Assembly (NCBI GenBank): GCA_016699165.1
Contig: CP064963.1
Location: forward strand, 3,534,001 to 3,598,000
Origin: Candidatus Melainabacteria bacterium
GTDB lineage: Bacteria; Cyanobacteriota; Vampirovibrionia; Obscuribacterales; Obscuribacteraceae
Direction: 5' to 3'
Length of the DNA stretch: 64,000 nucleotides
Shown in pieces: positions 41,602-50,864 of this stretch. Within the stretch, counting starts at the first letter, position 1. The number at the start of each line of letters is the position of its first letter. A program made the translations under genes and the position numbers. Below the pieces are notes generated by a model. That model was not told the origin of the DNA and did no database searches. It saw only the letters and a program-made list of their open reading frames with translations.

Positions 41602-44094
41602 TTAGCCACGAAAGCGCGCATTTACTCTTTTGCTTAAAGCTTCTCGCACCTTTTGCACAATAGCATCAACCGCCTCGCCGCTCAGAGCCTCTTTCTGACG
41701 AAAGGTTAAACGATAAGAGAGACTTTTTTGCCCGTCTGATAATTGATAGGTACTGACCAGATCACATGACATGCCTTCGCGCTTGCCGACCTGCATCATG
41801 CTCTTGTAAACCTTGTCCTGCTCTATTGAATTTTCTACATCCACAGTCAAGTCGCGCATGACGCTCGGGTTCAAAACTGGCTCCTGGAAATTCATTTTTT
41901 CAGGGGCTGACTTCACTACGTCTATGAATAACTCAAAGGCGTAAGCTTGGTCTTTCAAATCATATTTGGCTGCTGTGCGTGGGTGCACTTCGCCTAGAAT
42001 TCCCATGATTTGTTTGGTCACAAAAGACAGACGAGTGCTTTTGTGAGGGTGCAAATATTCTTTATAAAAATCATCGCCTCCTAGAGGAAGAAACATGATT
42101 TTATCAAGTGAAACTTTGGCGGCTTCAAGAATGTTTTCCACAATGCCTTTGAGGGTGAAGAAATCTATGTTGGTATTATTTTCGATACCACCATGACTTA
42201 CATGTTTGAGCACTTTGCCTGTCATAATGCCAGACAAGAGTGTGTATTCTTGCGGCTTTCCATCAACAACTTTGTAGCCGCGTCCTTGCTCGAACATCCA
42301 TACGCTGCGCTCTCCGCGCGATTGATTATAGTTTATTACTTCGAGTAATCCTGGCAAAAGACTTTGTCTCATGGCTTGATGGTCTGATGAAAGCGGGTTC
42401 AACACTTTCACCACTGATTTTAGTTCTTCAGTGGAGTGTCCAGCAAAATCGTTTTCACCGCGCAAACTGCTTATCCAGACTTCACTAAAACCCTGTCCCA
42501 TCAGTTTGTTTTTTAGGTCGTGCAAAAGAAAATCACGAGGAATTGGGCTTGCTGTGCTTGCTGGTGAGGATACTGGAATATTGTCATATCCATAAAGACG
42601 TGCAATTTCTTCAATTACGTCTATTTCGCGCTGTACATCTTTTTCTCTGTAACTGGGTGAAATTACTTCTAAATTTTGAGCATCTTTCACCGTTGTGATA
42701 AATCCTAATGGATTTAATAACTCAGCTGCACGACTGGATTCAAGCGTGATTTCGAGTAATTTTTTTACTCGTTCCATACGTACCGATATTTTGTTTTGAT
42801 TCTCAACCTTGTCACTACCAGCGGTGATTGGAGATTCAAGAGTTTGAGCAGTTTTTTCTGTTCCGCAAATATCAATAATTAAATCGCAAGCACGCTCAAG
42901 AGCCGACTTGACGCTTGCTAAATCCACACCGCGCTCAAATCTCAGGCTTGAATCGCTAGAAAGTCCAAGCAACCGGCTTCCTCTGCGCACTCGAGCTGGT
43001 TTAAACCAGGCGGCTTCCAGTGCAATATGTTTTGTGGCATCAGAAATTTCGCTTTCTTTGCCGCCCATAATTCCGGCATAACCAACTGCAACGTCACCAC
43101 TTGCGATGGCAAGCACTTCGTTTGTGGCTTGGCGTTCTTTGCCATCGATACAAAGCATTTTTTCGCCCTCGCGGGCTTTGCGCACTACAATCGATTTTGT
43201 AGGAAGTTTATCTAAATCATAGGCATGCAGTGGTTGTCCCAGTTCGAGCATGACATAGTTTGTGATGTCTACTATGTTATTGACCGGACGCAATCCCATG
43301 GCTGTAAGTCTGTTTGCAAGCCAGGTGGGAGAGGGTTGCACTTTTAAATCTTTGATTATGACAATTGAAAAGTATTTGCAGTCTTCACTTGCGTCACTTT
43401 CAATTTTGACTGAAAAATCTGAATTACTATCGTTACTATTAGAAGTTTGACCAAACACTTTGGCTACTTGCTCGTTTTTGGTTTTGCTTTCTTTCATCTT
43501 GCGACCAATTAAAGCGCATACTTCGCGTGCCATTCCTTTGACGCATAAAGCATCGCCGCGATTAGATCTGGTCCCTACGTGAAAGACCTGGTCGCTGGCT
43601 AGATTAAGCAATTGAAGCGCGTCTTGACCCAATTTTAGATCTGACGACTCTCCAGGTTTCTTGAGAACATGAATTCCATCCACATCGCTTGTGGCAATGC
43701 CCAATTCAGATGCAGACGCAAGCATGCCGTTTGATGTCACGCCTCTAATTTCTGACTGTTTAATCGGCAAACCTTCGCCTGTTTTGCGATTGATTACAAC
43801 GGCACCTGGCAGACAGACCGGAACCAGTTGACCTACTTCAATATTTTGTGCACCGCATACAATTTGGGTTGGCTCGCCATTTTCGGCCACACGCATCTGG
43901 GTAACTCTAATTTTGTCCGCGTCTGGATGCTTGTTTATTTCAAGAATCTCGCCCACCACTACTGGACCTGTAAGTCCGATGGTTTCGATTTCTTCTACTT
44001 CAAAAGCTTTCATGGTCAATTGATCTTTGAGATCTTCTGGACTGATGCCATTGAGATCAACGAATTGATTGAGCCAGGCGTACGAAAGTTTCAT
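41602..44094 (-). CDS. pheT: Phenylalanine-tRNA ligase beta subunit
   Basis: An 830-residue PheT with the bacterial domain set. An N-terminal tRNA-binding domain (VVVGEILEINKHPDADKIRV) is followed by the B3/B4 editing region (NIVDITNYVMLELGQPLHAYD), the B5 domain (EIARLYGYDNIPVSSP) and the catalytic-like core (VLNPLSSDHQAMRQSLLPGLL). The C-terminal anticodon-binding FDX-ACB domain carries NPSVMRDLTVDV. It forms the alpha2-beta2 enzyme with PheS, encoded 27 bases upstream in the same operon. A GAGG site lies 10 bases before ATG 44094. Confidence 0.97.
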   Translation of the reverse strand: MKLSYAWLNQFVDLNGISPEDLKDQLTMKAFEVEEIETIGLTGPVVVGEILEINKHPDADKIRVTQMRVAENGEPTQIVCGAQNIEVGQLVPVCLPGAVVINRKTGEGLPIKQSEIRGVTSNGMLASASELGIATSDVDGIHVLKKPGESSDLKLGQDALQLLNLASDQVFHVGTRSNRGDALCVKGMAREVCALIGRKMKESKTKNEQVAKVFGQTSNSNDSNSDFSVKIESDASEDCKYFSIVIIKDLKVQPSPTWLANRLTAMGLRPVNNIVDITNYVMLELGQPLHAYDLDKLPTKSIVVRKAREGEKMLCIDGKERQATNEVLAIASGDVAVGYAGIMGGKESEISDATKHIALEAAWFKPARVRRGSRLLGLSSDSSLRFERGVDLASVKSALERACDLIIDICGTEKTAQTLESPITAGSDKVENQNKISVRMERVKKLLEITLESSRAAELLNPLGFITTVKDAQNLEVISPSYREKDVQREIDVIEEIARLYGYDNIPVSSPASTASPIPRDFLLHDLKNKLMGQGFSEVWISSLRGENDFAGHSTEELKSVVKVLNPLSSDHQAMRQSLLPGLLEVINYNQSRGERSVWMFEQGRGYKVVDGKPQEYTLLSGIMTGKVLKHVSHGGIENNTNIDFFTLKGIVENILEAAKVSLDKIMFLPLGGDDFYKEYLHPHKSTRLSFVTKQIMGILGEVHPRTAAKYDLKDQAYAFELFIDVVKSAPEKMNFQEPVLNPSVMRDLTVDVENSIEQDKVYKSMMQVGKREGMSCDLVSTYQLSDGQKSLSYRLTFRQKEALSGEAVDAIVQKVREALSKRVNARFRG

Positions 44095-44121
44095 GCAAAA
44101 AAGCCTCTTAAAAAATTTAGA

Positions 44122-45177
44122 CTAAAACTGTCTGAGAAAATCCATGTGATTGGAATAAAAATAGCGAATGTCTTTTATTCCGTAACGCAGCATGGCAAGC
44201 CGCTCAAGACCCATACCAAAAGCAAACCCACTATATTCTTCGGGGTCTATATTTACTGCTTGGAGTACCGCCGGGTCAACCATGCCGCAGCCAAGCAACT
44301 CAAGCCAACCGCGCTGACCGCAAGTTCGACAATTAGTTCCTTTGCCATCGCAAAATGGACAAAGCGCGTCAAGCTCTGCACTTGGTTCGGTAAAAGGAAA
44401 AAAGTCGGGTCTGAATCTGGTCTGGATTGGTTTTCCAAAACTGCGAAAAAGGCGCTGAATAAACAGATTGAGCGTGCCTTTTAGTTGACCGAAGGTTACG
44501 TCTTTGTCGATCAAAAGACCTTCAACCTGGTGGAAGAGCGGGTATTTACGCGCGTTTACCTCTTCGTTTCTGTATACACGTCCAGGCGCGATAATTCTGA
44601 AGGGTGGTTTGCCTTTTTCCATTACTCGAATTTGCACAGTCGAAGTTTGGCTACGCAAGAGAGTTTCAGGTGAGATGTTTGTATAAAACGTATCCTGCTC
44701 GTCGCGAGCGGCATGGTCAGATGGCGTATTCAAAGCGTCGAAATTGTAATAGTCAGTCTCTATTTCAGGGCCGTCAGCTACGCTAAATCCCATGCCATAA
44801 AAGATGTCGATAATTTCTTCTGTAATTTGGCTCAATGGGTGGGCGTGTCCAAGGGCTAATCTGTTGCCGGGAAGGGTGATGTCTATTTTTTCTTGAGCCA
44901 GTTTTTGCTCTAGCGCCAAATTGAAAACGTCATCTTTGCGCTTATCCAGCGCTTCTTGCACTTTTACTTTGATTTCGTTTGCTCTTTTTCCCACAATTGG
45001 ACGAGTGTCTTTATCCAGTCCAGAAAGCCCTTGCAGAATATTTGTTAGCTCGCCTTTTTTGCCAAGTAATGACAAACGCAAAGCCTCCACTTCTTCGCTG
45101 GATTTAGCCTCGTCAATCGAGGTCAGAGCTTCTGACTCCATTTTGTGTAGTTTTTCTTCTATTTCGCTTAATGACAT
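44122..45177 (-). CDS. pheS: Phenylalanine-tRNA ligase alpha subunit
   Basis: A 351-residue class II synthetase catalytic subunit. An N-terminal coiled coil is followed by motif 2 (PFRIIAPGRVYRNEE), the amino-acid pocket (TRFRPDFFPFTEPSAELDALC) and motif 3 (GMGLERLAMLRYGIKDIRYFY). A four-cysteine insert (CPFCDGKGTNCRTC) before GWLELLGCGMV is a normal variant in many bacteria. ATG 45177 is preceded by AAAGG. No T-box or attenuator structure is visible in the 100 bases upstream. Confidence 0.97.
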   Translation of the reverse strand: MSLSEIEEKLHKMESEALTSIDEAKSSEEVEALRLSLLGKKGELTNILQGLSGLDKDTRPIVGKRANEIKVKVQEALDKRKDDVFNLALEQKLAQEKIDITLPGNRLALGHAHPLSQITEEIIDIFYGMGFSVADGPEIETDYYNFDALNTPSDHAARDEQDTFYTNISPETLLRSQTSTVQIRVMEKGKPPFRIIAPGRVYRNEEVNARKYPLFHQVEGLLIDKDVTFGQLKGTLNLFIQRLFRSFGKPIQTRFRPDFFPFTEPSAELDALCPFCDGKGTNCRTCGQRGWLELLGCGMVDPAVLQAVNIDPEEYSGFAFGMGLERLAMLRYGIKDIRYFYSNHMDFLRQF

Positions 45178-45280
45178 AATGCCTTTACTCTTTTAGTTCA
45201 GAGCAAATTATCCAACCAAAGGGCCGCTAGGCGCATATTTGTTTTATAGTTTTTGAGCAAAGTACACGAATATTCAGAAC

Positions 45281-45793
45281 TTGACCAATTCCACGCCCCG
45301 GGGCAAAAAAACAGTTGTAAAACATGAAGGACTCGCCCCAACGGTGAGAGTTTCGGCTTTGGTGTTGGGTCCAAATATCAAAGAACCACAAATTCTTTTG
45401 GTCCGTCATAAACGCAAAGGCTCCAATTACTGGGCCTTGCCAGGCGGGCGCCTGCATCATGGTGAAACATTTCAAGAATGTGCTCTGCGTGAGTTGAAAG
45501 AAGAAACTGGACTTGAGGGGGCAACTGGACCGTTTCTATTCTTTTCTGAAGCGCTAAGCCCTAACCGCTCGAAACACATCATTCATGTTTGCATCGTTTG
45601 TAAAGTGAAAGGCGGCAAGATGCAATTAGGTGATGAACCGGTGCTTGCTGGCGTTGCCTATGTCAGTCTGGAGGAGATAATGCGACTAAATCTCTACCCG
45701 CCTGTGCAAAAACAGATTCTTGACTACCCGCGCAATCATTACAATTCCAACCAAACTATAAACATTCAATATCTCGGTAATCTCTGGTTGTAG
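45281..45793 (+). CDS. Nudix hydrolase
   Basis: A 170-residue Nudix-fold pyrophosphohydrolase. The Nudix box GGRLHHGETFQECALRELKE followed by ETGL is complete (GX5EX7REUXEEXGU), with the REXXEE metal ligands intact. The start is TTG 45281; no in-frame ATG or better-placed codon lies before the first beta strand. The family cleaves nucleoside diphosphates linked to another moiety. Nothing in the sequence fixes the substrate. It is divergent from pheS and followed by a 52-residue protein gene. Confidence 0.88.
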   Translation: MTNSTPRGKKTVVKHEGLAPTVRVSALVLGPNIKEPQILLVRHKRKGSNYWALPGGRLHHGETFQECALRELKEETGLEGATGPFLFFSEALSPNRSKHIIHVCIVCKVKGGKMQLGDEPVLAGVAYVSLEEIMRLNLYPPVQKQILDYPRNHYNSNQTINIQYLGNLWL

Positions 45794-45852
45794 TATCATT
45801 TGTCCCCTGCAAAGAATAAGCAGATACTGGAATTAGAGAGAGAATCGACGTC

Positions 45853-46011
45853 ATGGCTCAGAAAAAAACACCTCAGCAACGCGGCATGAAACGCGCTCAA
45901 AAAGTGCTTGCTCGTTCGCAAAAAGTTGAAAAAGTAAGAAAAACCAGATTAGTTGCAAAGCTCGATCATGAGCATGATGAAAACTGCAACCATGAAGGTC
46001 ACAAAGCCTAG
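45853..46011 (+). CDS. Small basic protein with His/Cys tail
   Basis: A 52-residue ORF: ATG 45853, TAG 46009-46011, with a purine-rich GAGAGAGA stretch upstream. The first 35 residues are strongly basic (QQRGMKRAQKVLARSQKVEK), and the tail DHEHDENCNHEGHKA carries four His and one Cys, a possible metal site. It ends two bases before the convergent obg stop. The composition is protein-like and typical of nucleic-acid-binding small proteins, but I recognise no family. Confidence 0.6.
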   Translation: MAQKKTPQQRGMKRAQKVLARSQKVEKVRKTRLVAKLDHEHDENCNHEGHKA

Positions 46012-46013
46012 TC

Positions 46014-47300
46014 TTAGGACCAGTCTTCGCCGAAAGTAAAAGGCACACTGCCAATGATTACATCATCACCCGGCTCAACGCCGGCTTGAATCAGTGCGTC
46101 TATCACACCCATTTTTCTAAGCACTGTATATAAGTATTGAACCGACTCAGGGTCTTTCAGGTGGGTAACGGCAACTAGTCTTGCTTGACGCTCTCCATCT
46201 ACATAAAAAGCATTTTGTGCTCTGGTTATTACAAATGACGAATCCGGTTTGGGCAGAGCGTCTTCATCTTCTTCAGGGATGAAATCTTCTTGCGGTTCCG
46301 CTTTTCTATTTTCCATTTCGCTAAATAGAAGCTTTTTCAAATCTTCCATACCGACGCCAGTCATGCAGGAAATGCCAAAAACGGTCGAGTTGGGAAAAGC
46401 TTTCCTGACCAGCGCAATCTTCTCGTCCGCCTCTTCTTCAAGCATCAAGTCCACTTTGGATAGAAGAATTATTTGCGGCAACGATTTGAGATCGCCCCAG
46501 GCAGCCAGTTCTTTGTTCACTATATTTATTGAGGCAAGAATGTCCTCCTGGCTAATATCAACTAAGTGAACTAGAAGTCTATTGCGCTCGATGTGCTTGA
46601 GAAATTTGTGACCAAGTCCAAGTCCTTGAGCTGCGCCTTCGATTAAGCCTGGAATATCGGCTATAACAAATCCGTCGCCACCGTATGGAGCGGGAACCAC
46701 GCCTAAGTTAGGAGAAAGAGTGGTGAACGGATAATCGGCAATCTTGGGTTTGGCTGCAGTTAGTCGTTTGAGCAAACTGGACTTGCCGGCATTGGGCAAT
46801 CCCACAAGACCAATATCGGCTATGAGTTTTAAAACCAGGCGCAGAGTGCGCTTCACGCCAGCTTCACCCGGCTCGCAATGGTGAGGAGCTCGGTGTGTGG
46901 GAGTTGCCATGGTAGCGTTGCCGCGACCACCGCGACCGCCCTGGGCTACAAGCACTTTTTGTTCTTCTGAAGTTAGGTCGGCAATAGTTTTGGACGAATT
47001 AACATCGGTCACTACAGTCCCTACAGGGACTCTGATAATCAAATCCTCCCCTGCACGCCCGGTTTTGTTTTTGGACCCGCCCTTCTGCCCGTGAGGGGCT
47101 TCAAATTGGGTTTTGTAATGGAAGTCGAGAAGGGTTCGCATATCGCGGGTTGCAACCAAATAAACGTTGCCGCCCCGTCCGCCGTTACCACCGGCTGGAC
47201 CCCCCATTGGCTCGTATTTTTCGCGACGCCAGGCCAGCGCGCCGTTTCCGCCGTCGCCGGAGGAGATATCTATTATTACTTCATCTAGAAACTTATTCAT
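46014..47300 (-). CDS. obg: GTPase Obg/CgtA
   Basis: A 428-residue Obg GTPase. The glycine-rich N-terminal Obg domain (DISSGDGGNGALAWRREK, GGPAGGNGGRGGNVYL) precedes a G domain with G1 GLPNAGKSS, G2 DYPFTTLSPNLG, G3 DIPGLIEGA and a G4 reading LSKVD where NKxD is usual. A C-terminal OCT-like domain includes VQYLYTVLRKMGVIDALIQAGVEPGDDVIIG. Obg assists large ribosomal subunit assembly and stress responses. The Ser for Asn in G4 is uncommon but known in some Obg sequences. Confidence 0.95.
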   Translation of the reverse strand: MNKFLDEVIIDISSGDGGNGALAWRREKYEPMGGPAGGNGGRGGNVYLVATRDMRTLLDFHYKTQFEAPHGQKGGSKNKTGRAGEDLIIRVPVGTVVTDVNSSKTIADLTSEEQKVLVAQGGRGGRGNATMATPTHRAPHHCEPGEAGVKRTLRLVLKLIADIGLVGLPNAGKSSLLKRLTAAKPKIADYPFTTLSPNLGVVPAPYGGDGFVIADIPGLIEGAAQGLGLGHKFLKHIERNRLLVHLVDISQEDILASINIVNKELAAWGDLKSLPQIILLSKVDLMLEEEADEKIALVRKAFPNSTVFGISCMTGVGMEDLKKLLFSEMENRKAEPQEDFIPEEDEDALPKPDSSFVITRAQNAFYVDGERQARLVAVTHLKDPESVQYLYTVLRKMGVIDALIQAGVEPGDDVIIGSVPFTFGEDWS

Positions 47301-47336
47301 AATGTCTAATAATCATATATTTTTTAAAAAGAATGC

Positions 47337-47609
47337 ATGATTTTAAAAAAAGGTGTCTATAGAAATATAGAAGTATTAGTGGAGGATCTGATCTTGGAAG
47401 AGAGAATTACAGTTCATGAAAAAGCTCGCGGTGAAACCATAAATGTATACATTGGCGAGTATCGCGGAACCAAATATTTGCATATTCGTGAATGGTATCT
47501 AGATAAAGATCAAGAAGAAAAGCCCACCAAGAAGGGTGTGGCAATTCCGGTAGAGAAAATTGACGCTTTGCGTGATGCAATCGACAGGCTTGTTCCTAAA
47601 AGCAAGTAA
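47337..47609 (+). CDS. PC4/p15-like ssDNA-binding domain protein
   Basis: A 90-residue protein. The core YIGEYRGTKYLHIREWYLDK followed by EEKPTKKGVAIPVEKIDALRDAI matches the PC4 (p15) coactivator fold, a beta-ridge that binds single-stranded or melted DNA and is found in bacteria as YdbC-like proteins. The N-terminal 35 residues are mixed. It is divergent from obg by 36 bases and 29 bases upstream of the M23 peptidase gene. Confidence 0.82.
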   Translation: MILKKGVYRNIEVLVEDLILEERITVHEKARGETINVYIGEYRGTKYLHIREWYLDKDQEEKPTKKGVAIPVEKIDALRDAIDRLVPKSK

Positions 47610-47638
47610 GTTCGAAAGTCTCAGGAGTTTCAGATTAA

Positions 47639-48544
47639 TTGCAACCTTACGCATCTAAAGCGTTAATAACTTTCATTTTCCTTTTAAGATTATCGGTCGC
47701 TGAATCCGTTTTGGCGCAGGAAAAAACTCAGGACGAAATTGAAACAACTCCTTCCGCCTCAGTTCACTCACTTCACTTATCTAATTCTTCTCCCTTTCAG
47801 GGAGAGACCATAAAAGTAACTAGCACCGCTGGTGATGCACAAGCATCGTCGGCGGTTTCATTTAATGGCGAAACATACAAAATGTTTTGCTCACAAGATA
47901 AAGAGGGCGGCACCAAATACGAAGCACTCTTAGCCATGCCGGTTTTAATTAAGCCAGGCGATTATATAATCAAATGCGGCTCACAAAGCCAGACTGTACA
48001 TATTAAGAATGCGCAGTTCAGAGTGCAGAATTTGACGCTGCCTAAAGACAAAGATAATTTCAACGCATCGCCTGGCGAAAAAGAAGAAATGACTAAAGCC
48101 AAGGCTACTTTGTCTGATACCAAAATGTGGAACGCTATTTTTGCCAAACCAATCGACAATGCTCGCATGTCATCTTCGTTTGGTGTCAGACGCAGAGTAA
48201 ACGGCAAACTCTTGCCTGATTACTTTCACTCGGGAGCAGATTTTGCAGCTGGTATTGGAACGCCCATCAAAAGTGTGGCACCAGGGACGGTGATAGCAGC
48301 AAGACCGCACAAAATAAGTAAGCTGCATGGTAATTTCGTCTGCATCGACCACGGACAAGGTGTGGTATCAATTTACATTCATATGAATAGTATCGAGGTC
48401 AAAAAAGGCGACCGTGTAGAAGTGGGTCAAAAAATAGGAACCGTTGGCAGAACAGGTCGTGCCAACGGTCCACATTTGCATTTCGGAATTTACGTCAATC
48501 AAACGGCATCAAATCCGAAATTCTGGTTTACTCAGAATTTCTAG
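47639..48544 (+). CDS. M23-family metallopeptidase (LytM type)
   Basis: A 301-residue secreted peptidase. The start is TTG 47639 behind AGGAG. A signal sequence (ALITFIFLLRLSVAESVLAQ) is followed by a beta-rich N-terminal domain and a C-terminal M23 domain. The zinc ligands are visible as HSGADFAAGIGTP (HxxxD), YIHM and GPHLHFGIYV (HxH). The domain cuts peptidoglycan cross-bridges or activates amidases in the envelope. It overlaps the convergent sepF by four bases, so two cell-envelope/division genes are adjacent. Confidence 0.92.
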   Translation: MQPYASKALITFIFLLRLSVAESVLAQEKTQDEIETTPSASVHSLHLSNSSPFQGETIKVTSTAGDAQASSAVSFNGETYKMFCSQDKEGGTKYEALLAMPVLIKPGDYIIKCGSQSQTVHIKNAQFRVQNLTLPKDKDNFNASPGEKEEMTKAKATLSDTKMWNAIFAKPIDNARMSSSFGVRRRVNGKLLPDYFHSGADFAAGIGTPIKSVAPGTVIAARPHKISKLHGNFVCIDHGQGVVSIYIHMNSIEVKKGDRVEVGQKIGTVGRTGRANGPHLHFGIYVNQTASNPKFWFTQNF

Positions 48545-49047
48545 AATGTAGCTGTTTGATTCCAGAACACATCTTTCAGTGTTTTGGCTGAGTTCGATTC
48601 GGTCGAGATGGTCACCGAAGAAGGAGCGAAGAGGAATACTCCGTCGCCGATTCTTTGTTGATGACCGTCAATGGCCCAGGTAGCTCCGGACAGAAAATCG
48701 ACCACACGCTGTGACTGTTCGTTGTCTAACATGTGTAGGTTCAAGAGAACTGATTTTCTGTTTCTCAAATGGTCTACGATTTCAAGCGATTCTTCAAACT
48801 GGCGAGGCTCGATTACGAGTACTTCGCTAGAAGGAGCGGCGCTTGGATGCTCCACTATGTTGGAGTGTCTTTCTTGAGTCAACATCGGTTGATGTTGAGG
48901 TAACTGTGCGCGATTGCTGTCTAACGCCAACTGCCCGTTGGTCGCGTAGGCGCTATCAGAAGTTTCGAAAAGATCTTCAAAATCTTCCTGTTCATAATTA
49001 TCTGCCGGTCCGAACCAAAAACTTTTGAATTTTGCTACTAAACTCAC
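48541..49047 (-). CDS. sepF: Cell division protein SepF
   Basis: A 168-residue protein with the SepF core VLVIEPRQFEESLEIVDHL, SVLLNLHMLDNEQSQRVVDFLSG-type central strand and GDGVFLFAPSSV at the C-terminus. An acidic N-terminal part (YEQEDFEDLFETSD) joins it through a flexible linker. SepF anchors FtsZ rings to the membrane in Gram-positives and Cyanobacteria. The start is GTG 49047 directly behind AAGGAGG. yggS lies 101 bases upstream on the same strand, a neighbour order also seen in other phyla. Confidence 0.93.
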   Translation of the reverse strand: MSLVAKFKSFWFGPADNYEQEDFEDLFETSDSAYATNGQLALDSNRAQLPQHQPMLTQERHSNIVEHPSAAPSSEVLVIEPRQFEESLEIVDHLRNRKSVLLNLHMLDNEQSQRVVDFLSGATWAIDGHQQRIGDGVFLFAPSSVTISTESNSAKTLKDVFWNQTATF

Positions 49048-49148
49048 CGCTTTCCTCCTTAATGCCTAAATGCCTTGCCTGCTAATCCACCGAGTAAATA
49101 CATTTAAAAACCGCTAAATATCAAACTTTCGACTTGCTTGTGCCACCA

Positions 49149-49835
49149 TCATGCTGAACGATCAAATAATGCTCTTCCAATTCTAATCATTGTAGCACCA
49201 TATGCAATGGCTTCGTTCCAATCGTCGGTCATTCCCATCGACAATTCTTGCAGTTTTATTTGGTGCGAATTTTCCAATTCGATTTTTAGTTCGCTCAGTC
49301 CTTTGAAGCAACGGCGCCAAGTTGAGGGGTCTGAACTTTGAGGGCAAATCGTCATCAAGCCTTCAACTGATATCGCATTCAGAGACAAAATTTCTGCAAG
49401 GCTGCTTCGCAAAGACTGAGGTGTGAAGCCACTTTTACTTGGGTCTTCGAGCACTTTGACTTGAAGCAATATTTTTTGCACCAGGCCTTTGTTTGTTGCT
49501 TGTTCAGAAATTTCCTTGGCCAGGCGCAAGGAATCTACCGAATGAATTAAGTCAAAATTTCCAACCACTTGTTTCACTTTGTTGGTCTGCAAATGACCGA
49601 TGAAATGCCAGTGAGACGATTGCACCAAAGCTGGTGACAAGTCGCTTCTTTTTTTCAAAGCGTCTTGAACTCGGTTCTCACCAAATTCGGTGACACCCAA
49701 ACTGAAGGCTTCTTCCATTTGCTTGCAAGTGGCTTGTTTAGAAACGGCTATGAGTTGGACTGGCTTATCGGCCAATATATTTCGTATATTAGCCAGTGCT
49801 TCAGCCAATGTCTCAGCCACCTTCTTAAGCCACAC
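49149..49835 (-). CDS. YggS-family PLP homeostasis protein
   Basis: A 228-residue single-domain alanine-racemase-like TIM barrel. Motifs are LIAVSKQATCKQMEEA (PLP lysine), VTEFGENRVQDALKK, HWHFIGHLQTNKVKQV, LLQVKVLEDPSKSGF and the C-terminal LSMGMTDDWNEAIAYGATMIRIGRALF. The family buffers pyridoxal phosphate and has no catalytic activity. The start is GTG 49835. It is placed upstream of sepF as in many bacteria. Confidence 0.93.
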   Translation of the reverse strand: MWLKKVAETLAEALANIRNILADKPVQLIAVSKQATCKQMEEAFSLGVTEFGENRVQDALKKRSDLSPALVQSSHWHFIGHLQTNKVKQVVGNFDLIHSVDSLRLAKEISEQATNKGLVQKILLQVKVLEDPSKSGFTPQSLRSSLAEILSLNAISVEGLMTICPQSSDPSTWRRCFKGLSELKIELENSHQIKLQELSMGMTDDWNEAIAYGATMIRIGRALFDRSA

Positions 49836-50014
49836 TCAATGCAATTAGGCACCGTCAGCAACGTCTACTATTAAGCACCGCAAGGACCTAATTTGTCAAG
49901 CCAAGCCGCCTTATGCTCTACTGTCTAAAACCAAGACATGTAGCGGATATAGACATGATCGAGCGATGGGTGTTTGAGGGTATGCGCTGTATATAGACTA
50001 TGATTGGTGCCATC

Positions 50015-50812
50015 CTAGGCGGTGCCAATATTTCTTTTGAAAAGCATGTTATCTAGAAAGAAATTTACCGCAGCTGCTGCAGTTATCGAAGCAGTTCCAG
50101 CTTTAAAAACACGCTTGCCTAGTGAGGCGAATTGAAAATCTAGAGAGCGAGCAAGCTCGAATTCTTGATCTGAAAATCCACCCTCGGGTCCGACTATCAA
50201 ATTTATAGCTTTAGTAGAATCAGATTTGACGCCTTGTTCGAGCAAATGCAATAAAGGTGGTGACTGTTCGCGCTCAGCTAAAAAGATATTGAGAGCGTCA
50301 GTATTGCTTGCAAGTTCTTTTAGAACTTGATCAAAACTAGAAAGCGAATTCAATTGTGGTAAGTAAAATCCCTCACTTTGTTCAGTTGCTTCAGTAGCTA
50401 TTGATAACCAGCGCTCATATCTCTTTTCAAGATCCGCTTCTTTCAAGCGCACAACAGTGTGTTGCGTCATGCAAGGCGTAATAGACGTTACGCCAAGTTC
50501 GCTCAATTTTTGAATTGACAATTCAAACTGATCGCCTTTGAGCAAAGCCAGGACAATATTTATTTGCGGTCGGGTTGTGTCTTTCGGCTCATGTGTGAAA
50601 GAACTAATTTCTGCCACCACTTGGTTTCTAGAAATTTGAGAAAGAATACATATATAAAGATTGCCATCTCCGTCGAGCAATTCGAAAGTCTCGCCTGGCT
50701 TAGCTCGAAGCACTCGCGAAATTTGATGCACTTGATTTGCATTTGTCAGGGTGATGCGGGCGTTAGCCTCGTCAATATGCCGTTTTGACACTATGAAGCG
50801 ATGAATGGTCAT
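50015..50812 (-). CDS. rsmE: 16S rRNA (uracil1498-N3)-methyltransferase RsmE
   Basis: A 265-residue SPOUT methyltransferase beginning MTIHRFIVSKRHID at ATG 50812. The open frame continues upstream to 50944 but would run through the divergent accD start, so I reject that extension. An N-terminal PUA-like domain precedes the SPOUT knot with LALLKGDQFELSIQKLSELGV, TQHTVVRLK, the SAM-binding LIVGPEGGFSDQEFELA and SLGKRVFKAGTASITAAA. It methylates U1498 of 16S rRNA. Confidence 0.94.
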   Translation of the reverse strand: MTIHRFIVSKRHIDEANARITLTNANQVHQISRVLRAKPGETFELLDGDGNLYICILSQISRNQVVAEISSFTHEPKDTTRPQINIVLALLKGDQFELSIQKLSELGVTSITPCMTQHTVVRLKEADLEKRYERWLSIATEATEQSEGFYLPQLNSLSSFDQVLKELASNTDALNIFLAEREQSPPLLHLLEQGVKSDSTKAINLIVGPEGGFSDQEFELARSLDFQFASLGKRVFKAGTASITAAAAVNFFLDNMLFKRNIGTA

Positions 50813-50864
50813 AAGCGCCCAGTATATTCCATAAGAATAATCGTCGAGTGATATAATTCCGAAC

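Noticed and set aside
43828..44484. A 218-codon plus-strand ORF across the pheS/pheT junction
   Set aside because: It is antisense to two highly conserved genes and its product is low-complexity Phe/Lys/Asn without family features.
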